Origin: Candidatus Binatia bacterium | GTDB lineage: Bacteria; Desulfobacterota; Binatia; UBA9968; JAJDTQ01 | DNA length: 64,000 nucleotides | Direction of reading: 5' to 3' | NCBI GenBank assembly: GCA_951813575.1 | Contig: OX638375.1 | Location: 2,061,042 to 2,125,041, forward strand | Shown: one piece after another, positions 8,369 through 17,064 of the stretch | Numbering within the stretch: the first letter of the stretch is position 1 | Layout: every line of letters begins with the position of its first letter | Notes under the pieces: model-generated | The model's database searches: none | The model's input: the letters and a program-made list of their open reading frames with translations, nothing else | Told to the model about the DNA's origin: nothing | Position numbers and translations under genes: made by a program

Positions 8369-9283
8369 TCAGAGTGTAGTTCGCGGGAAATGCGGGATCG
8401 GTTTCCTCGTCAGGTCTTTTATGGCCCGTCTGAGGCTACGTTGTTTATGCACCACATCGTGAATTATCGGGCGCTTGAAACAGGTGTCAATGTCCAACAT
8501 CTGTCCAAAAACAGGTTCGTCTTTCGTCTTGTAACATCCAGCCAAGGGCCAGAAGGTGAGTTCACCGAAGACGGCGCGATCCTGGTAATGGTAAAGGTCG
8601 ACGCGCACGTAGCGAAAAGGCTCGCTGAGCTTGCGGGCCAGAGCCCTCATTCCGCCCCAAGACGACGGCCGTGGAGGCCCTTGAGGTTCGTGAACCATCT
8701 TGTGGTCCATGTGTAGCGGGAGATTCGTATAGTGTTCGTCTACTATGGTTTCTTTTGGAGTACCAGAGGCGCGGTCCGCAATGATTTGAACCCAGAATAT
8801 CTGTCCAAGGGAACAATGGAACTTGTAATCGACAATCGGGCCAGGCATGTATTCTTCCGCGAACACGTAGGGGGAAATATGAGAGTAGGCCCACTCCCCG
8901 GTATTGAGTCCGTAAGTGCGCTTCAAGCTTCTACGGATCTCCCTTTTGACGCGTCGGAGACCACGCCGTTCCGTAATTACATGCACCGTGCCGCTGTCAT
9001 GGTTAGATTTTAGTACAAAGCGTTCCGGTAAAACGTCGAACTCAATTTGATCCACGCTTTTTGATATCTGATAGATCCCCAGCAGGCAGCCTGGGGCACA
9101 TCGTTCTGCAACGTAGGCACGAGCCAATAACTTGTTGCAGCAAGTGACGTGGTCGGCCATTTGGTCGTAGAGTTTCAGCCAGTTTATCTTGTCATTGTAC
9201 CCTTTCGGTCTCTCGATGTTGGGGAACACGCCCAACTGACGGTAACAGTATTCATTTATGACGTCGACCAATTGCCTAGCCAT
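8369..9283 (-). CDS. TupA-like ATP-grasp protein
   Basis: A 304-residue protein resembling the TupA-like ATP-grasp family found in capsule, teichuronopeptide and LPS clusters. Recognisable parts are KINWLKLYDQM near residue 32, FVLKSNHDSGTVHV near 88-101 (nucleotide-binding strand), and the acidic FAEEYMPG and FGELTFWPLAGC segments that would hold Mg-ATP. It probably ligates an amino acid or modifies a glycan using ATP; the substrate is unknown. It opposes the glycosyltransferases and sits in a lower-GC block with the next two genes. GGAAGG precedes the ATG. Confidence 0.75.
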   Translation of the reverse strand: MARQLVDVINEYCYRQLGVFPNIERPKGYNDKINWLKLYDQMADHVTCCNKLLARAYVAERCAPGCLLGIYQISKSVDQIEFDVLPERFVLKSNHDSGTVHVITERRGLRRVKREIRRSLKRTYGLNTGEWAYSHISPYVFAEEYMPGPIVDYKFHCSLGQIFWVQIIADRASGTPKETIVDEHYTNLPLHMDHKMVHEPQGPPRPSSWGGMRALARKLSEPFRYVRVDLYHYQDRAVFGELTFWPLAGCYKTKDEPVFGQMLDIDTCFKRPIIHDVVHKQRSLRRAIKDLTRKPIPHFPRTTL

Positions 9284-9350
9284 CTCGCCTTCCGACCTCC
9301 TGTCAGCCGAGTCTGCGATTCAGCTTAACAGTTGCGACCCTCTCCCAGGG

Positions 9351-10310
9351 TCAGCCCTGGGCGTTCCGCTGCCGCAACCTTCCGTACCTCCATTTCCACA
9401 CAAAGTATTTCGCGATGCCAAAGGGCAACGCGACTATCCACAGTAGTCTGGCCCTGGTTGTCACCAAGTCGGCAAATTGCTTGCCAAATCCGACACGGCT
9501 TTGAAGTCCGTATCGGCTGACATTCATCGCTCTTTTCCAGAACCACAAGGGCTCGTATCGGAAATAGGCAAGTTCGTCGCGAAGAATCGACGAACTGTAA
9601 TGGTAATGCCCGCGTCGCGGTTTCGTTAACCGGTGCGGCCCGCGCAGGTGGTCGTCTTCGGTAAGACGGCGAATTCCATCGTAACGATAGCGACACCCTA
9701 TTCGCGGTGCGACATAAACGAAGTCATACAATCTGGCAAAAGGAGCGTGTGTCGTCCGCTCCGGTACATGGTCCGGCGGAGGCACTTCGGGATAGTGCAG
9801 TCGTTCAAACAAGCCTTTCTTCCAGACGTACTCGATTTCGCCGCGCAATCCATGCACAAACCAGGCATCGAGATACGATGCTCGGAGAGGGTCCGCGACC
9901 GTCTTGCACAACGGCGTGCCGGTTTCGTCTTCGTAGACGAAGCCAAGTCCTCCCAACGCCGGGTCGGAGGATACCTGATGCAGACCCAGAACTGTCTCGA
10001 TGGTTTCAAACGCGCCGTCTTTGAAACAGTCGTCGCTGTCCATGATAGTCACGAACTCACCGGAGACGAGACTATTGGAAGCATTGACGGCCGCGTTGCG
10101 GCCGCTGTGCGGTATACGCTGGTATAACAGCGGGAATGGGCTGGTTGCTTGCCACCGCCCGACGATATGACAGGTGTCGTCGGTGGAGCCGTCGTCGACT
10201 ACAACCCACTCAAAGTGTATGGGCTTTTGGCGGATGAGGCTTTCCCAGACACGGGACAAGGTGTGAGCCCGGTTATGCGTTGGTGTAACAACGGACAAGA
10301 ACCTCGTCAT
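9351..10310 (-). CDS. GT2-family glycosyltransferase
   Basis: A 319-residue GT-A glycosyltransferase. Family 2 hallmarks are SVVTPTHNRAHTL at residues 6-18, VVVDDGSTDDT near 36-46 and the DXD-type MDSDDCF near 93. The C-terminal part is basic and aromatic, as in enzymes that work at the inner membrane. It reads in the same direction as the ATP-grasp gene 67 bases downstream, and the pair is probably one transcript. Codon usage and GC content differ from flanking genes, suggesting transfer. Confidence 0.88.
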   Translation of the reverse strand: MTRFLSVVTPTHNRAHTLSRVWESLIRQKPIHFEWVVVDDGSTDDTCHIVGRWQATSPFPLLYQRIPHSGRNAAVNASNSLVSGEFVTIMDSDDCFKDGAFETIETVLGLHQVSSDPALGGLGFVYEDETGTPLCKTVADPLRASYLDAWFVHGLRGEIEYVWKKGLFERLHYPEVPPPDHVPERTTHAPFARLYDFVYVAPRIGCRYRYDGIRRLTEDDHLRGPHRLTKPRRGHYHYSSSILRDELAYFRYEPLWFWKRAMNVSRYGLQSRVGFGKQFADLVTTRARLLWIVALPFGIAKYFVWKWRYGRLRQRNAQG

Positions 10311-10565
10311 TCAAGTGACTCTGTTGACGTTAGCCGGAAGAATGCGTGGCGAATCCACGCCAAGCAGGTGCCCGCACTCAGCGTCCGCCAAGTGCCGCTT
10401 GGCTCTGTAAATCGGCTCAACCTCCAGGGTCCCTCTGAAATGCCGCACAGACTTCCTGGTGCGGAATAGCAGGTCTCCGAATCGATTTCAACGATATGGT
10501 GCCGGGGATGGAACAGACCCGGATTGCAGGACCGGGGAATGTCGTGATAACTCCGGAGGACGCCT
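10311..10565. other. Divergent gap between GT2 and methyltransferase genes
   Basis: A 255-base non-coding stretch between divergently oriented genes. It must hold promoters for both, but no convincing hexamers, hairpins or repeats were found. Its base composition is similar to the flanking lower-GC genes. Confidence 0.5.
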
Positions 10566-11432
10566 ATGGAGACGATTCCAAGCCGCTTCGTCGTGACATC
10601 TTTGGATCACAAGTTGACCGAACTGCGCGTGGACGGTTTGGCTGCGGACTGGTATCGCCGCTCATGCGAAATACTGAGAGGTGGAGACCGCGGATTGCTT
10701 CTTTACAAGCTGGTCCGCCAGCGGCAGGACGGAACCCACCCTCTTGTGATCCTGGATGTGGGCACCGCCAGAGGATTCTCGGCTATCACTATGGCGCGTG
10801 CTCTGCATGAAACGGATGTTGGATCCGTCTATACCATTGACGTCATCGACCACCACGACGCGCGCAGCTGGCAGGTCAAACAGCAACAGTCCCCGGAGCC
10901 GTTGGCCGGAATGACGCTGAGCCGGTCCGAGATCTGGCGTCGTTGGTACCCACGTGAAGCGGAACTGGTCACACCCATCAAAGGCCAATCCTGGGCCGTC
11001 TTGGGCGATTGGTGTTACGGGCCCATCGATGTCGCCTTTATCGACGGCGACCACAGTCGTACGGCCGTGAGCAAGGAACTTGCGCTGTTGAGCCAGTTCA
11101 TGGCGCCGGGGGGAGTGATTGTTCTCGATGACTACTTCATGGAGGCAACTGTGTTAAGGGTGCGTTCACGGTACGTCAATCGCCTCGCCAACTCCATTGG
11201 CAAGCGCATAAGAGGCCCATGGCCATCGGCGTCGCGACGGTTACGTCTTGGATGGGACAACGAGTTCATCCTCGTGAAGCAGAAGTTCTCGGGTATCAAG
11301 GCGGCCGTGCAGGAATTCCTGGTCGATCAACAAGGTGGATGGGCGCTCGAAGTCATACGAATGCCGGAGCGCGGAGGCTCTGATCACGAGGATTATTCTG
11401 GCTACTCCCTGGCCCTGCTTACCAAGACCTAG
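10566..11432 (+). CDS. Class I SAM-dependent methyltransferase (Methyltransf_24 type)
   Basis: A 288-residue methyltransferase. SAM motif I is ILDVGTARGFSA near residue 62, motif II acidic region is VYTIDVIDHHD near 89, motif IV is VAFIDGDHS near 156, and APGGVIVLDDYF near 180 resembles the catechol/sugar O-methyltransferases of the Methyltransf_24 family. It lies at the end of the polysaccharide region and probably modifies a sugar or cell-surface metabolite. The ATG at 10566 follows GGAGGACGCCT. Composition is similar to the preceding two genes. Confidence 0.82.
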   Translation: METIPSRFVVTSLDHKLTELRVDGLAADWYRRSCEILRGGDRGLLLYKLVRQRQDGTHPLVILDVGTARGFSAITMARALHETDVGSVYTIDVIDHHDARSWQVKQQQSPEPLAGMTLSRSEIWRRWYPREAELVTPIKGQSWAVLGDWCYGPIDVAFIDGDHSRTAVSKELALLSQFMAPGGVIVLDDYFMEATVLRVRSRYVNRLANSIGKRIRGPWPSASRRLRLGWDNEFILVKQKFSGIKAAVQEFLVDQQGGWALEVIRMPERGGSDHEDYSGYSLALLTKT

Positions 11433-11740
11433 TCTCCTCCCTTGACTCCTTCCGGCCGATTATTTTCCCTTACAACAAACCTCGAGGCGGGGATTGCGTT
11501 GCGGTTCCGCGGAACCACGCAAGGTGGTTGAGAGATCGACGCGGACTGCCCCTGGTTCTGGACCCCGGGTCAAGCCCGGGGTGACGCCTAGGGCGACGCC
11601 GGGGGGGTCCAGGGTCCAGATTTCGGAAGGGTTGCGGCTCTCGTTTACTTGGGGGATAATCCCCGCGTGCGAACACGGGACAATTCCCTGGGCGCCGGCA
11701 TGAGGCCGGCGCGTGGACGGCTATAACAAAGGAGGACGGT
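11433..11740. other. Intergenic gap with one palindromic repeat
   Basis: 308 bases without a gene. At 11558-11586 lies one copy of the genome-wide palindrome (CTGGACCCCGGGTCAAGCCC and onward to GGTGACG), followed by a degenerate partial copy to about 11610. The stretch before 11741 ends in AAAGGAGGACGGT, a strong ribosome-binding site for the next gene. Confidence 0.7.
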
Positions 11741-12733
11741 ATGAAATCTCGAATAGTGGGCGTTCTGGCGGGCGCGTTTCTGGTGCTGGCCCTGGGTGCG
11801 GCGGCGCAGGCGAAGTGCGGCAAGGTCACGATCTCGGAGATGAACTGGGACTCGGCGGCTGTGGCGGCGCAGGTGGAGGCCATCATTCTGGCGAAGGGCT
11901 ACGGATGTCAGGTGGAGTTGGTGCCGGGCGACACGGTGCCGACCGTGACGTCCATGACCGAGAAGGGCGAGCCCGACGTCGCCCCGGAAATCTGGATCAA
12001 CTCCGTCAAGGAAGTGGTGGCCAAGGCGGAGAAGGAAGGACGGCTGAAAAAGGCCGGGGAGATCCTGAGCGACGGCGGCGAGGAAGGCTGGTGGGTGCCC
12101 GAGTACGTGGTCAAGGCAAACCCGGAGCTCACCACGCTGCAGGCGGTCATGAAGCGCCCGGACCTGTTCGCGGACAAGGAAGAGCCCGGCAAGGGCCGCT
12201 TCTACGGCTGTCCCTCGGGTTGGGCATGCCAGATCATCAACGCCAACCTGTTCAAGGCCTACGGGCTCGACAAGGCCAAGTTTACGCTGTTCGATCCGGG
12301 GTCCGGCGCCGGGCTGGCGGGAGCCATCGCCAAGGCCTACGAGCGCAAGCAGCCCATCTTCACCTACTACTGGGCGCCCACCTCGGTGCTCGGCAAATAC
12401 CCCATGGTGAAGCTCGGCGGGATGAAGCACGACCCCGCGACGTACGCGTGCATCACCGACAAGGACTGCGCCGACCCGAAGCCGAACATGTACCCGAAAT
12501 CCGCGGTGCTGACCTACGTGGTGGGCAATTTCGCGGAGCGGGAGCCCGAGGCGTTCAAGTTCGTGTCGAGCGTGTCGTGGCCCAACTCGGTGGTGAACAA
12601 GCTGCTGGCGTGGAAGGCCGACAAGAAGGCCGACGCGAAAGAGACCGCGGACCATTTCATAAAGACCGGCGGTGAGACGTGGACGAAATGGGTGTCGGCG
12701 GACGTGGCGGCCAAGGTGAAGGCCGGCATGTAG
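11741..12733 (+). CDS. Glycine betaine/proline-type ABC substrate-binding protein
   Basis: A 330-residue OpuAC/ProX-like periplasmic binding protein. It has a signal peptide (residues 1-23, cleavage after AAQA) and then TISEMNWDSAAV, the usual start of the OpuAC fold. VTSMTEKGEPDVAPEIW, GCPSGWACQI and FTYYWAPTSVL contribute the aromatic residues typical of a quaternary-ammonium binding cage. No permease or ATPase gene lies beside it, so it is an orphan receptor here. Ligand identity (betaine, choline, proline betaine) is inferred from the family only. Confidence 0.88.
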   Translation: MKSRIVGVLAGAFLVLALGAAAQAKCGKVTISEMNWDSAAVAAQVEAIILAKGYGCQVELVPGDTVPTVTSMTEKGEPDVAPEIWINSVKEVVAKAEKEGRLKKAGEILSDGGEEGWWVPEYVVKANPELTTLQAVMKRPDLFADKEEPGKGRFYGCPSGWACQIINANLFKAYGLDKAKFTLFDPGSGAGLAGAIAKAYERKQPIFTYYWAPTSVLGKYPMVKLGGMKHDPATYACITDKDCADPKPNMYPKSAVLTYVVGNFAEREPEAFKFVSSVSWPNSVVNKLLAWKADKKADAKETADHFIKTGGETWTKWVSADVAAKVKAGM

Positions 12734-12794
12734 CGGCGGGGGAGCGCCGACGCGCCCTGCTCTCGCAGGGTTCGAAGGGCGCCCTCGGACGGAT

Positions 12795-12842
12795 GTCTTT
12801 GCGGTTCCCGGAGGCTCAGTTGCCTCCGGGAACCGCAAAGAC
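12795..12842. terminator. Perfect 21-bp stem-loop between converging genes
   Basis: Arms 12795-12815 and 12822-12842 are perfectly complementary over 21 bp with a six-base loop (TCAGTT). It sits between the converging binding-protein gene and the coiled-coil protein gene, overlapping the latter's stop codon. There is no run of T on either side beyond the stem's own TTT, so it may be a bidirectional transcript-end or stability hairpin rather than a classic intrinsic terminator. Confidence 0.6.
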
Positions 12843-13363
12843 TACGGGTTCCTTGTCTCCGACTTCTGCTTTTCGGAAGCGCCGGTACCGGTATCGGACG
12901 CTTGCGGATCTCGCTTGACCCCGGCCACGACGAGCATCACGGTTTCCGTCAAACGGTCTATTCTCTGTCCCATGGCCCGCATCTCCGTGCGGAGTCCTGC
13001 CATCTCGCCGCGCAGTTCTCTACGGAGGTCGCCTATTTCGCCTCGCAGATCGCCTATTTCGCTCCGCAACCCTGACACGTCCCCTCGCCGCTCCTGACGC
13101 AACCGGGCATCGCCTTCGTGCATCGCGGCCAGCAACCGGGCGTCGTCCTCCCGCATTGCCGCTAGTAGCTGGGCGTCGCCCTCCTGCATCGCCGCCAGAA
13201 GCCGGGCGTCGCCCTCCTGCATCGCCGTGCGCAACGCCTCTATCTGGCCGGCCAAGCTGTTCCACCCGGCGAACAGGCTCACGAGCATGGTCAGGCCGAT
13301 GGCGAGGATCATGATCGTTTCCCGGGAGATCTTTGCGACGCCAGACTTGATCCATTCACTCAT
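12842..13363 (-). CDS. Membrane-anchored coiled-coil protein with 11-residue repeats
   Basis: A 173-residue protein of unknown function. A single transmembrane segment (about residues 15-37, TIMILAIGLTMLVSLFAGW) is followed by a long coiled coil made of near-identical 11-residue units related to EGDARLLAAMQ (about five copies), then a second heptad region (SEIGDLRGEIGDLRREL) and a short hydrophobic patch near the C-terminus. The ATG at 13363 is chosen because GGAGGA lies 8 bases upstream; a GTG at 13378 falls inside that site. The repeats imply variable length by slippage. Confidence 0.7.
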   Translation of the reverse strand: MSEWIKSGVAKISRETIMILAIGLTMLVSLFAGWNSLAGQIEALRTAMQEGDARLLAAMQEGDAQLLAAMREDDARLLAAMHEGDARLRQERRGDVSGLRSEIGDLRGEIGDLRRELRGEMAGLRTEMRAMGQRIDRLTETVMLVVAGVKRDPQASDTGTGASEKQKSETRNP

Positions 13364-13544
13364 GCCACGGTCCTCCACCGATGTGTCATTCTCTACTAAC
13401 CATCGGCACCGGAATCCGTTTCCTTAATAGAAGAACACATATTCCAATTGTAAATCAAGTGTCCTTGCTTTCGGTTCAGGAGGCAACGTAGAGTCGGCTT
13501 CAAGGCCGGACCGGCATTGTTCCGGCCACGAGAGGAGGATGTCC
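13364..13544. promoter_or_regulatory. AT-rich divergent promoter region
   Basis: The gap between divergently transcribed genes is unusually AT-rich around 13425-13465 and contains a GGCCGGACCGGCA...TTCCGGCC inverted repeat near 13504-13527. It most likely carries promoters in both directions; exact -35/-10 boxes were not assigned. AGGAGG at 13533-13538 is the ribosome-binding site of the next gene. Confidence 0.35.
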
Positions 13545-14279
13545 ATGTACGGCCACCGCGCGCGCATCGGATACACGTCGCCGCCCATCGTCACCGAGGT
13601 CTTTCCCTACGAGTTCTACAAGATGGCGCCGCCGGGGATCACCCTGGCGCTGACCACCCTCATGGTGGCGCGGCACTCGGCCGAGTCCGGGGAGGCAGAG
13701 GAGAGCTGGAACCACGCGGTGCGGGCCACCCGGGAGATGGTCCGGGCCGGGGTGGACATCATCGTCTTCGGCGGCGGCCCGGTGAACTACTCCGGGGGCG
13801 CCCAGCGGGTCGAAGACGCCATGCAGGCGCTGAGGGACGACTCCGGCATCCCCGTCACCAACAGCACCACCGCCTACCACCAGGCGGACGCCGTGCTGGG
13901 CGCGAAGGTCGTGGGGTCGGTCACCTACTCATCGGCGCCGGGAAGCACCGAGCACCTGCCCAACGAGCGCTTCACCGACCCGGACAAGACCGCCCTGGTG
14001 GGCCAGAAGTTCGCCGGCGTGCCGTTCATCGAGGTGGGCGCGATCCCGTCCGAAGTGCCGCTGCGTCTGGCCCGGGAGCTCAAGCAGGAACACCCGGACA
14101 TCGACACCCTCCACCTGGGCTCCCCTCACTGGGCCACCGGCGCCGTCATCGACACCCTGGAGCAGGAGCTCGGGGTCAACGTCGTGCAGGGCAGCCAGGC
14201 CATCCTGTGGTGGGCGCTGCGCACCCTGGGGATCGAGGACCGCATCGAAGGGTACGGAAGGCTTCTGCGGGAGCACTAA
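13545..14279 (+). CDS. Asp/Glu racemase-superfamily protein lacking both catalytic Cys
   Basis: A 244-residue protein of the maleate isomerase/arylmalonate decarboxylase group (Asp/Glu racemase fold). The first catalytic-Cys site (normally GCTS-like) reads FGGGPVNYSGG near residue 76, and the second (normally SCTN-like) reads LHLGSPHW near 193, so neither cysteine is present. The fold-typical VPFIEVGAIPSEVPLRLA segment and the C-terminal QAILWWALRTLG helix are intact. The ATG at 13545 has AGGAGG six bases upstream; the ATG at 13539 is too close to it. The reaction is unknown. Confidence 0.75.
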   Translation: MYGHRARIGYTSPPIVTEVFPYEFYKMAPPGITLALTTLMVARHSAESGEAEESWNHAVRATREMVRAGVDIIVFGGGPVNYSGGAQRVEDAMQALRDDSGIPVTNSTTAYHQADAVLGAKVVGSVTYSSAPGSTEHLPNERFTDPDKTALVGQKFAGVPFIEVGAIPSEVPLRLARELKQEHPDIDTLHLGSPHWATGAVIDTLEQELGVNVVQGSQAILWWALRTLGIEDRIEGYGRLLREH

Positions 14280-14388
14280 TCCGCATCGCTCTGGCCGCCG
14301 GGGCGCACCGTCCACGACACCGTATTGGCAATGCACTCCGGTTCGGGTTAGAGGATCAGGGACGTCAAGACACCTACCGGAGTGCGGC

Positions 14389-14547
14389 ATGGCGAAACTG
14401 AAGACTGCTTTGTGCGACGTGCTCGGCATCGGGCACCCCGTCATCCAGGCGGGCATGTGTTGGGGCACGGCCTCGCCCATCGTCGCCCAGGGCGGCGAGG
14501 AAGACCTCATGGACATCCGCGTGGCCGGCAACCGGCAGACGGGATGA
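14389..14547 (+). pseudogene. Truncated nitronate monooxygenase-like N-terminus
   Basis: A 52-codon reading frame starting MAKLKTALCDVLGI, with HPVIQAGM after it, which closely resembles the first 25 residues of nitronate monooxygenase (2-nitropropane dioxygenase) family enzymes. The remainder does not continue the barrel and the frame stops after about 50 codons, while the full family is over 300 residues. The TGA overlaps the ATG of the next gene (ATGA at 14544-14547). It is either a deletion remnant or a short leader now coupled to the next gene. Confidence 0.6.
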
Positions 14548-17042
14548 AACGCGCGGGCCGGAAAGAACGCGCCGGCCGGAAAGCGAGGGCGTCGCACCCC
14601 CAACGCCGGGCATCGCGCCTCCCCCTGGAATGGCCCTCACGCCTGACCCTGCTCGGCATCCTCGGGATCGGCGTCCTGGTGGTGGCGAGCTACCTTCCGG
14701 CGCTTCGCGCCGGCTTCGTTTGGGACGACGTGATTCTCACCAAGGGGCCGGTGATCCGGCAGTGGTCCGGGCTGTGGAACATCTGGCTCTCTCCCTCGGA
14801 CATCGAGAATGAAGGGCACTACTGGCCCATGGTGTTCACCAGCTTCTGGCTGGAGCACAAGCTGTGGGGCCTCGCACCCTTCGGCTACCACCTCGTCAAC
14901 GTGTTGCTGCACGCGGCCATCTCGCTGCTGGTGTGGCGCCTGCTGGCGCGCCTGGCAGTGCCCGCCGCCTGGTTCGCGGGCGCGTTGTTCGCGGTGCATC
15001 CGCTGCACGTCGAGTCGGTGGCCTGGGTGATCGAGCGCAAGGACCTGCTTTCGTCCTTGTTCTACCTCGCCGCCGTGCTCACCTGGATCCGCTTCGTGGA
15101 AACGCCCCGGTGGGGATACTACGCCCTGGCCCTGGCTCTGTTCATCGCGGGGCTGCTCTCCAAATCGATGGTTATCACCCTGCCGGCTGCGCTGCTGGTC
15201 TGGCACTGGTGGAAGCGGGAGCGGGTCACCTCCACCGATCTGGTGCGGCTGGCGCCGTTCTTCGTGGTGGGGCTGTGCATCACGCTGGCCGACTATTCGT
15301 ACTATACCACCCGCGAGTCCGTTTCCCTGGGCTACACCTTGGTGGAGCGCGTGCTGATCGCGTCGCGCGCCCTGTGGTTCTACGTCGGCAAGCTCCTGTG
15401 GCCCTCGGATCTGGCGGTGATCTATCCGCTCTGGGAGATCCGCGCGACCGATCCCGTGGGTTGGCTGTATGTCCTCGCCGCGGCGGCGTTGCCGGTGTTC
15501 CTGTGGCTTGGCCGGGAGCGCGTGGGCCGGGGGCCTCTGGCCGCGGCGCTGTTCTTCGCGGTGACGCTGTCGCCCGTGTTGGGCTTCGTGGACTTCGGCT
15601 ACATGCAGTACTCGCTGGTGGCCGATCGCTTCCAGTACCTGGCAGGCATCGCGGTGCTGGCGGTGCTGAGCGCAGCCGCCGCCCACGGGCTCGGCAAGCT
15701 GCCGGAAACCGCCCGGAAGGGCGCGCCGTATCTCGCGGCGGTGGTTCTGGTGTTGCTGGGGGCGTTGACCTGGCGCCACGCCGGCATATACCGCGACGGC
15801 GTTACGTTCTTCACCCACGTCGTCTCGCTCAACCCCGACGCGCGCAACGCCCACACGAACCTGGCCAGTGCGCTGATCGAGGCAGATCGTCCGGAGGAAG
15901 CGCTTCCAGCCGCCCGGCTGGCGGTGGAGAAGCGTCCGGAGTCGGCGCTCGCTTACAGCAACCTCGGCCTGGCACTGCTTCGTCTCAAACGCTTCGGCGA
16001 AGCCGAGGAGACTCTGCGCCGCGCCCTGGAGCTGGACCCGCGCAACCGGTACGCGGGCGTGAACCTGGCCGTGTTGCTGCGGCAGCAGAAGCGCTACGAA
16101 GCCGCGGTGGAGACCTACCGCAAGGTGATCGAGCGCCACCGAAAGTACGTCAATGCGCATGCCGGACTGGGCAATGCGCTGTTTCACCTCGGCCGGTACG
16201 AGGAGGCGCGCTCACACCTGAACAAGGCGCTGTCGCTGGCACCACCCGCGTCCCTGGTGGCGAGCCTGCACGGCACCCTGGGCCGTACGTTACTCAGGCT
16301 CGGCCGGATCGAAGCCGCGGAGGAACAGCTCCTGTACTCGCTGAAGATGGATCCGGAGCTGTCGGCAACCCTTCTGGGGCTGGCCGCCCTGCGCGCCGAG
16401 CAGAAGCGTTTCAAGGAGGCCGACGAATATTTCGAGCGCGCCCGCAAGCTCAACCCGCAGGACCCGGTGACGCTCCAGAACACGGCCGAGTCGCTCAGGA
16501 AACGGGGCCGGAACGACGAGGCGCTCGGATTGTACCGCGCGGCCCTGGAGATCGACCCCGACTATGCCTTGGCCTACGCCGGCATGGCGCACGCGCTGTT
16601 CAACCTGAAGCGCTATGAAGAGGTCGTCGGGGCCGTCGACCGTTCGCTTTCGCTGGACTCGAATCCACGCACGACGCCGCCCCGCCACGTGCTGAAGGGT
16701 CACGCGTATCGGGAGTTGGGATGGGTGGAGGATGCCCTGGCCCAATACGAGCGCGCCTTGACGGTCGATCCGGGCTACCGGACGGCCCTCGAGCATCTCG
16801 CCACCGGGCGTTTCGGTCAGAAGCGCTACCGGGAAGCCCTGGAGCTGGGTCGGAGGCTCGCCGAGGCGTATCCCGACAGCGGCCAGTACCAGTCCGCCAT
16901 CGGCATCGCGCTCTACCACCTGGGGCAGCCGGAACAGGCGCTCAACGCCTTCGAACGGGCGCTGGCGTTGGACCCGTCCCTGGAGACCGCGCGGGAGGGC
17001 CTCAAGATGATGCGGCAAGTCCTGGATCAGCGCAAACCATAA
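14544..17042 (+). CDS. TMTC-like multi-pass membrane protein with TPR repeats
   Basis: An 832-residue protein. The N-terminal half (about residues 30-400) has roughly 11 transmembrane segments and resembles the GT-C-like membrane part of TMTC/DUF1736 proteins, with HPLHVESVAWVIERKDLLS near 153-171 as a hallmark. The C-terminal half (about 410-830) is a run of about 11 tetratricopeptide repeats with A-x-NLG and A-LDP signatures. Eukaryotic TMTCs are O-mannosyltransferases; bacterial homologues may glycosylate surface proteins, which is an inference. The start at 14544 (MKRAGRKERAG) precedes the first membrane segment; longer in-frame starts overlap the nitronate monooxygenase remnant. Confidence 0.85.
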   Translation: MKRAGRKERAGRKARASHPQRRASRLPLEWPSRLTLLGILGIGVLVVASYLPALRAGFVWDDVILTKGPVIRQWSGLWNIWLSPSDIENEGHYWPMVFTSFWLEHKLWGLAPFGYHLVNVLLHAAISLLVWRLLARLAVPAAWFAGALFAVHPLHVESVAWVIERKDLLSSLFYLAAVLTWIRFVETPRWGYYALALALFIAGLLSKSMVITLPAALLVWHWWKRERVTSTDLVRLAPFFVVGLCITLADYSYYTTRESVSLGYTLVERVLIASRALWFYVGKLLWPSDLAVIYPLWEIRATDPVGWLYVLAAAALPVFLWLGRERVGRGPLAAALFFAVTLSPVLGFVDFGYMQYSLVADRFQYLAGIAVLAVLSAAAAHGLGKLPETARKGAPYLAAVVLVLLGALTWRHAGIYRDGVTFFTHVVSLNPDARNAHTNLASALIEADRPEEALPAARLAVEKRPESALAYSNLGLALLRLKRFGEAEETLRRALELDPRNRYAGVNLAVLLRQQKRYEAAVETYRKVIERHRKYVNAHAGLGNALFHLGRYEEARSHLNKALSLAPPASLVASLHGTLGRTLLRLGRIEAAEEQLLYSLKMDPELSATLLGLAALRAEQKRFKEADEYFERARKLNPQDPVTLQNTAESLRKRGRNDEALGLYRAALEIDPDYALAYAGMAHALFNLKRYEEVVGAVDRSLSLDSNPRTTPPRHVLKGHAYRELGWVEDALAQYERALTVDPGYRTALEHLATGRFGQKRYREALELGRRLAEAYPDSGQYQSAIGIALYHLGQPEQALNAFERALALDPSLETAREGLKMMRQVLDQRKP

Positions 17043-17064
17043 CCGCCGGACCCGGCTGCTTGGC

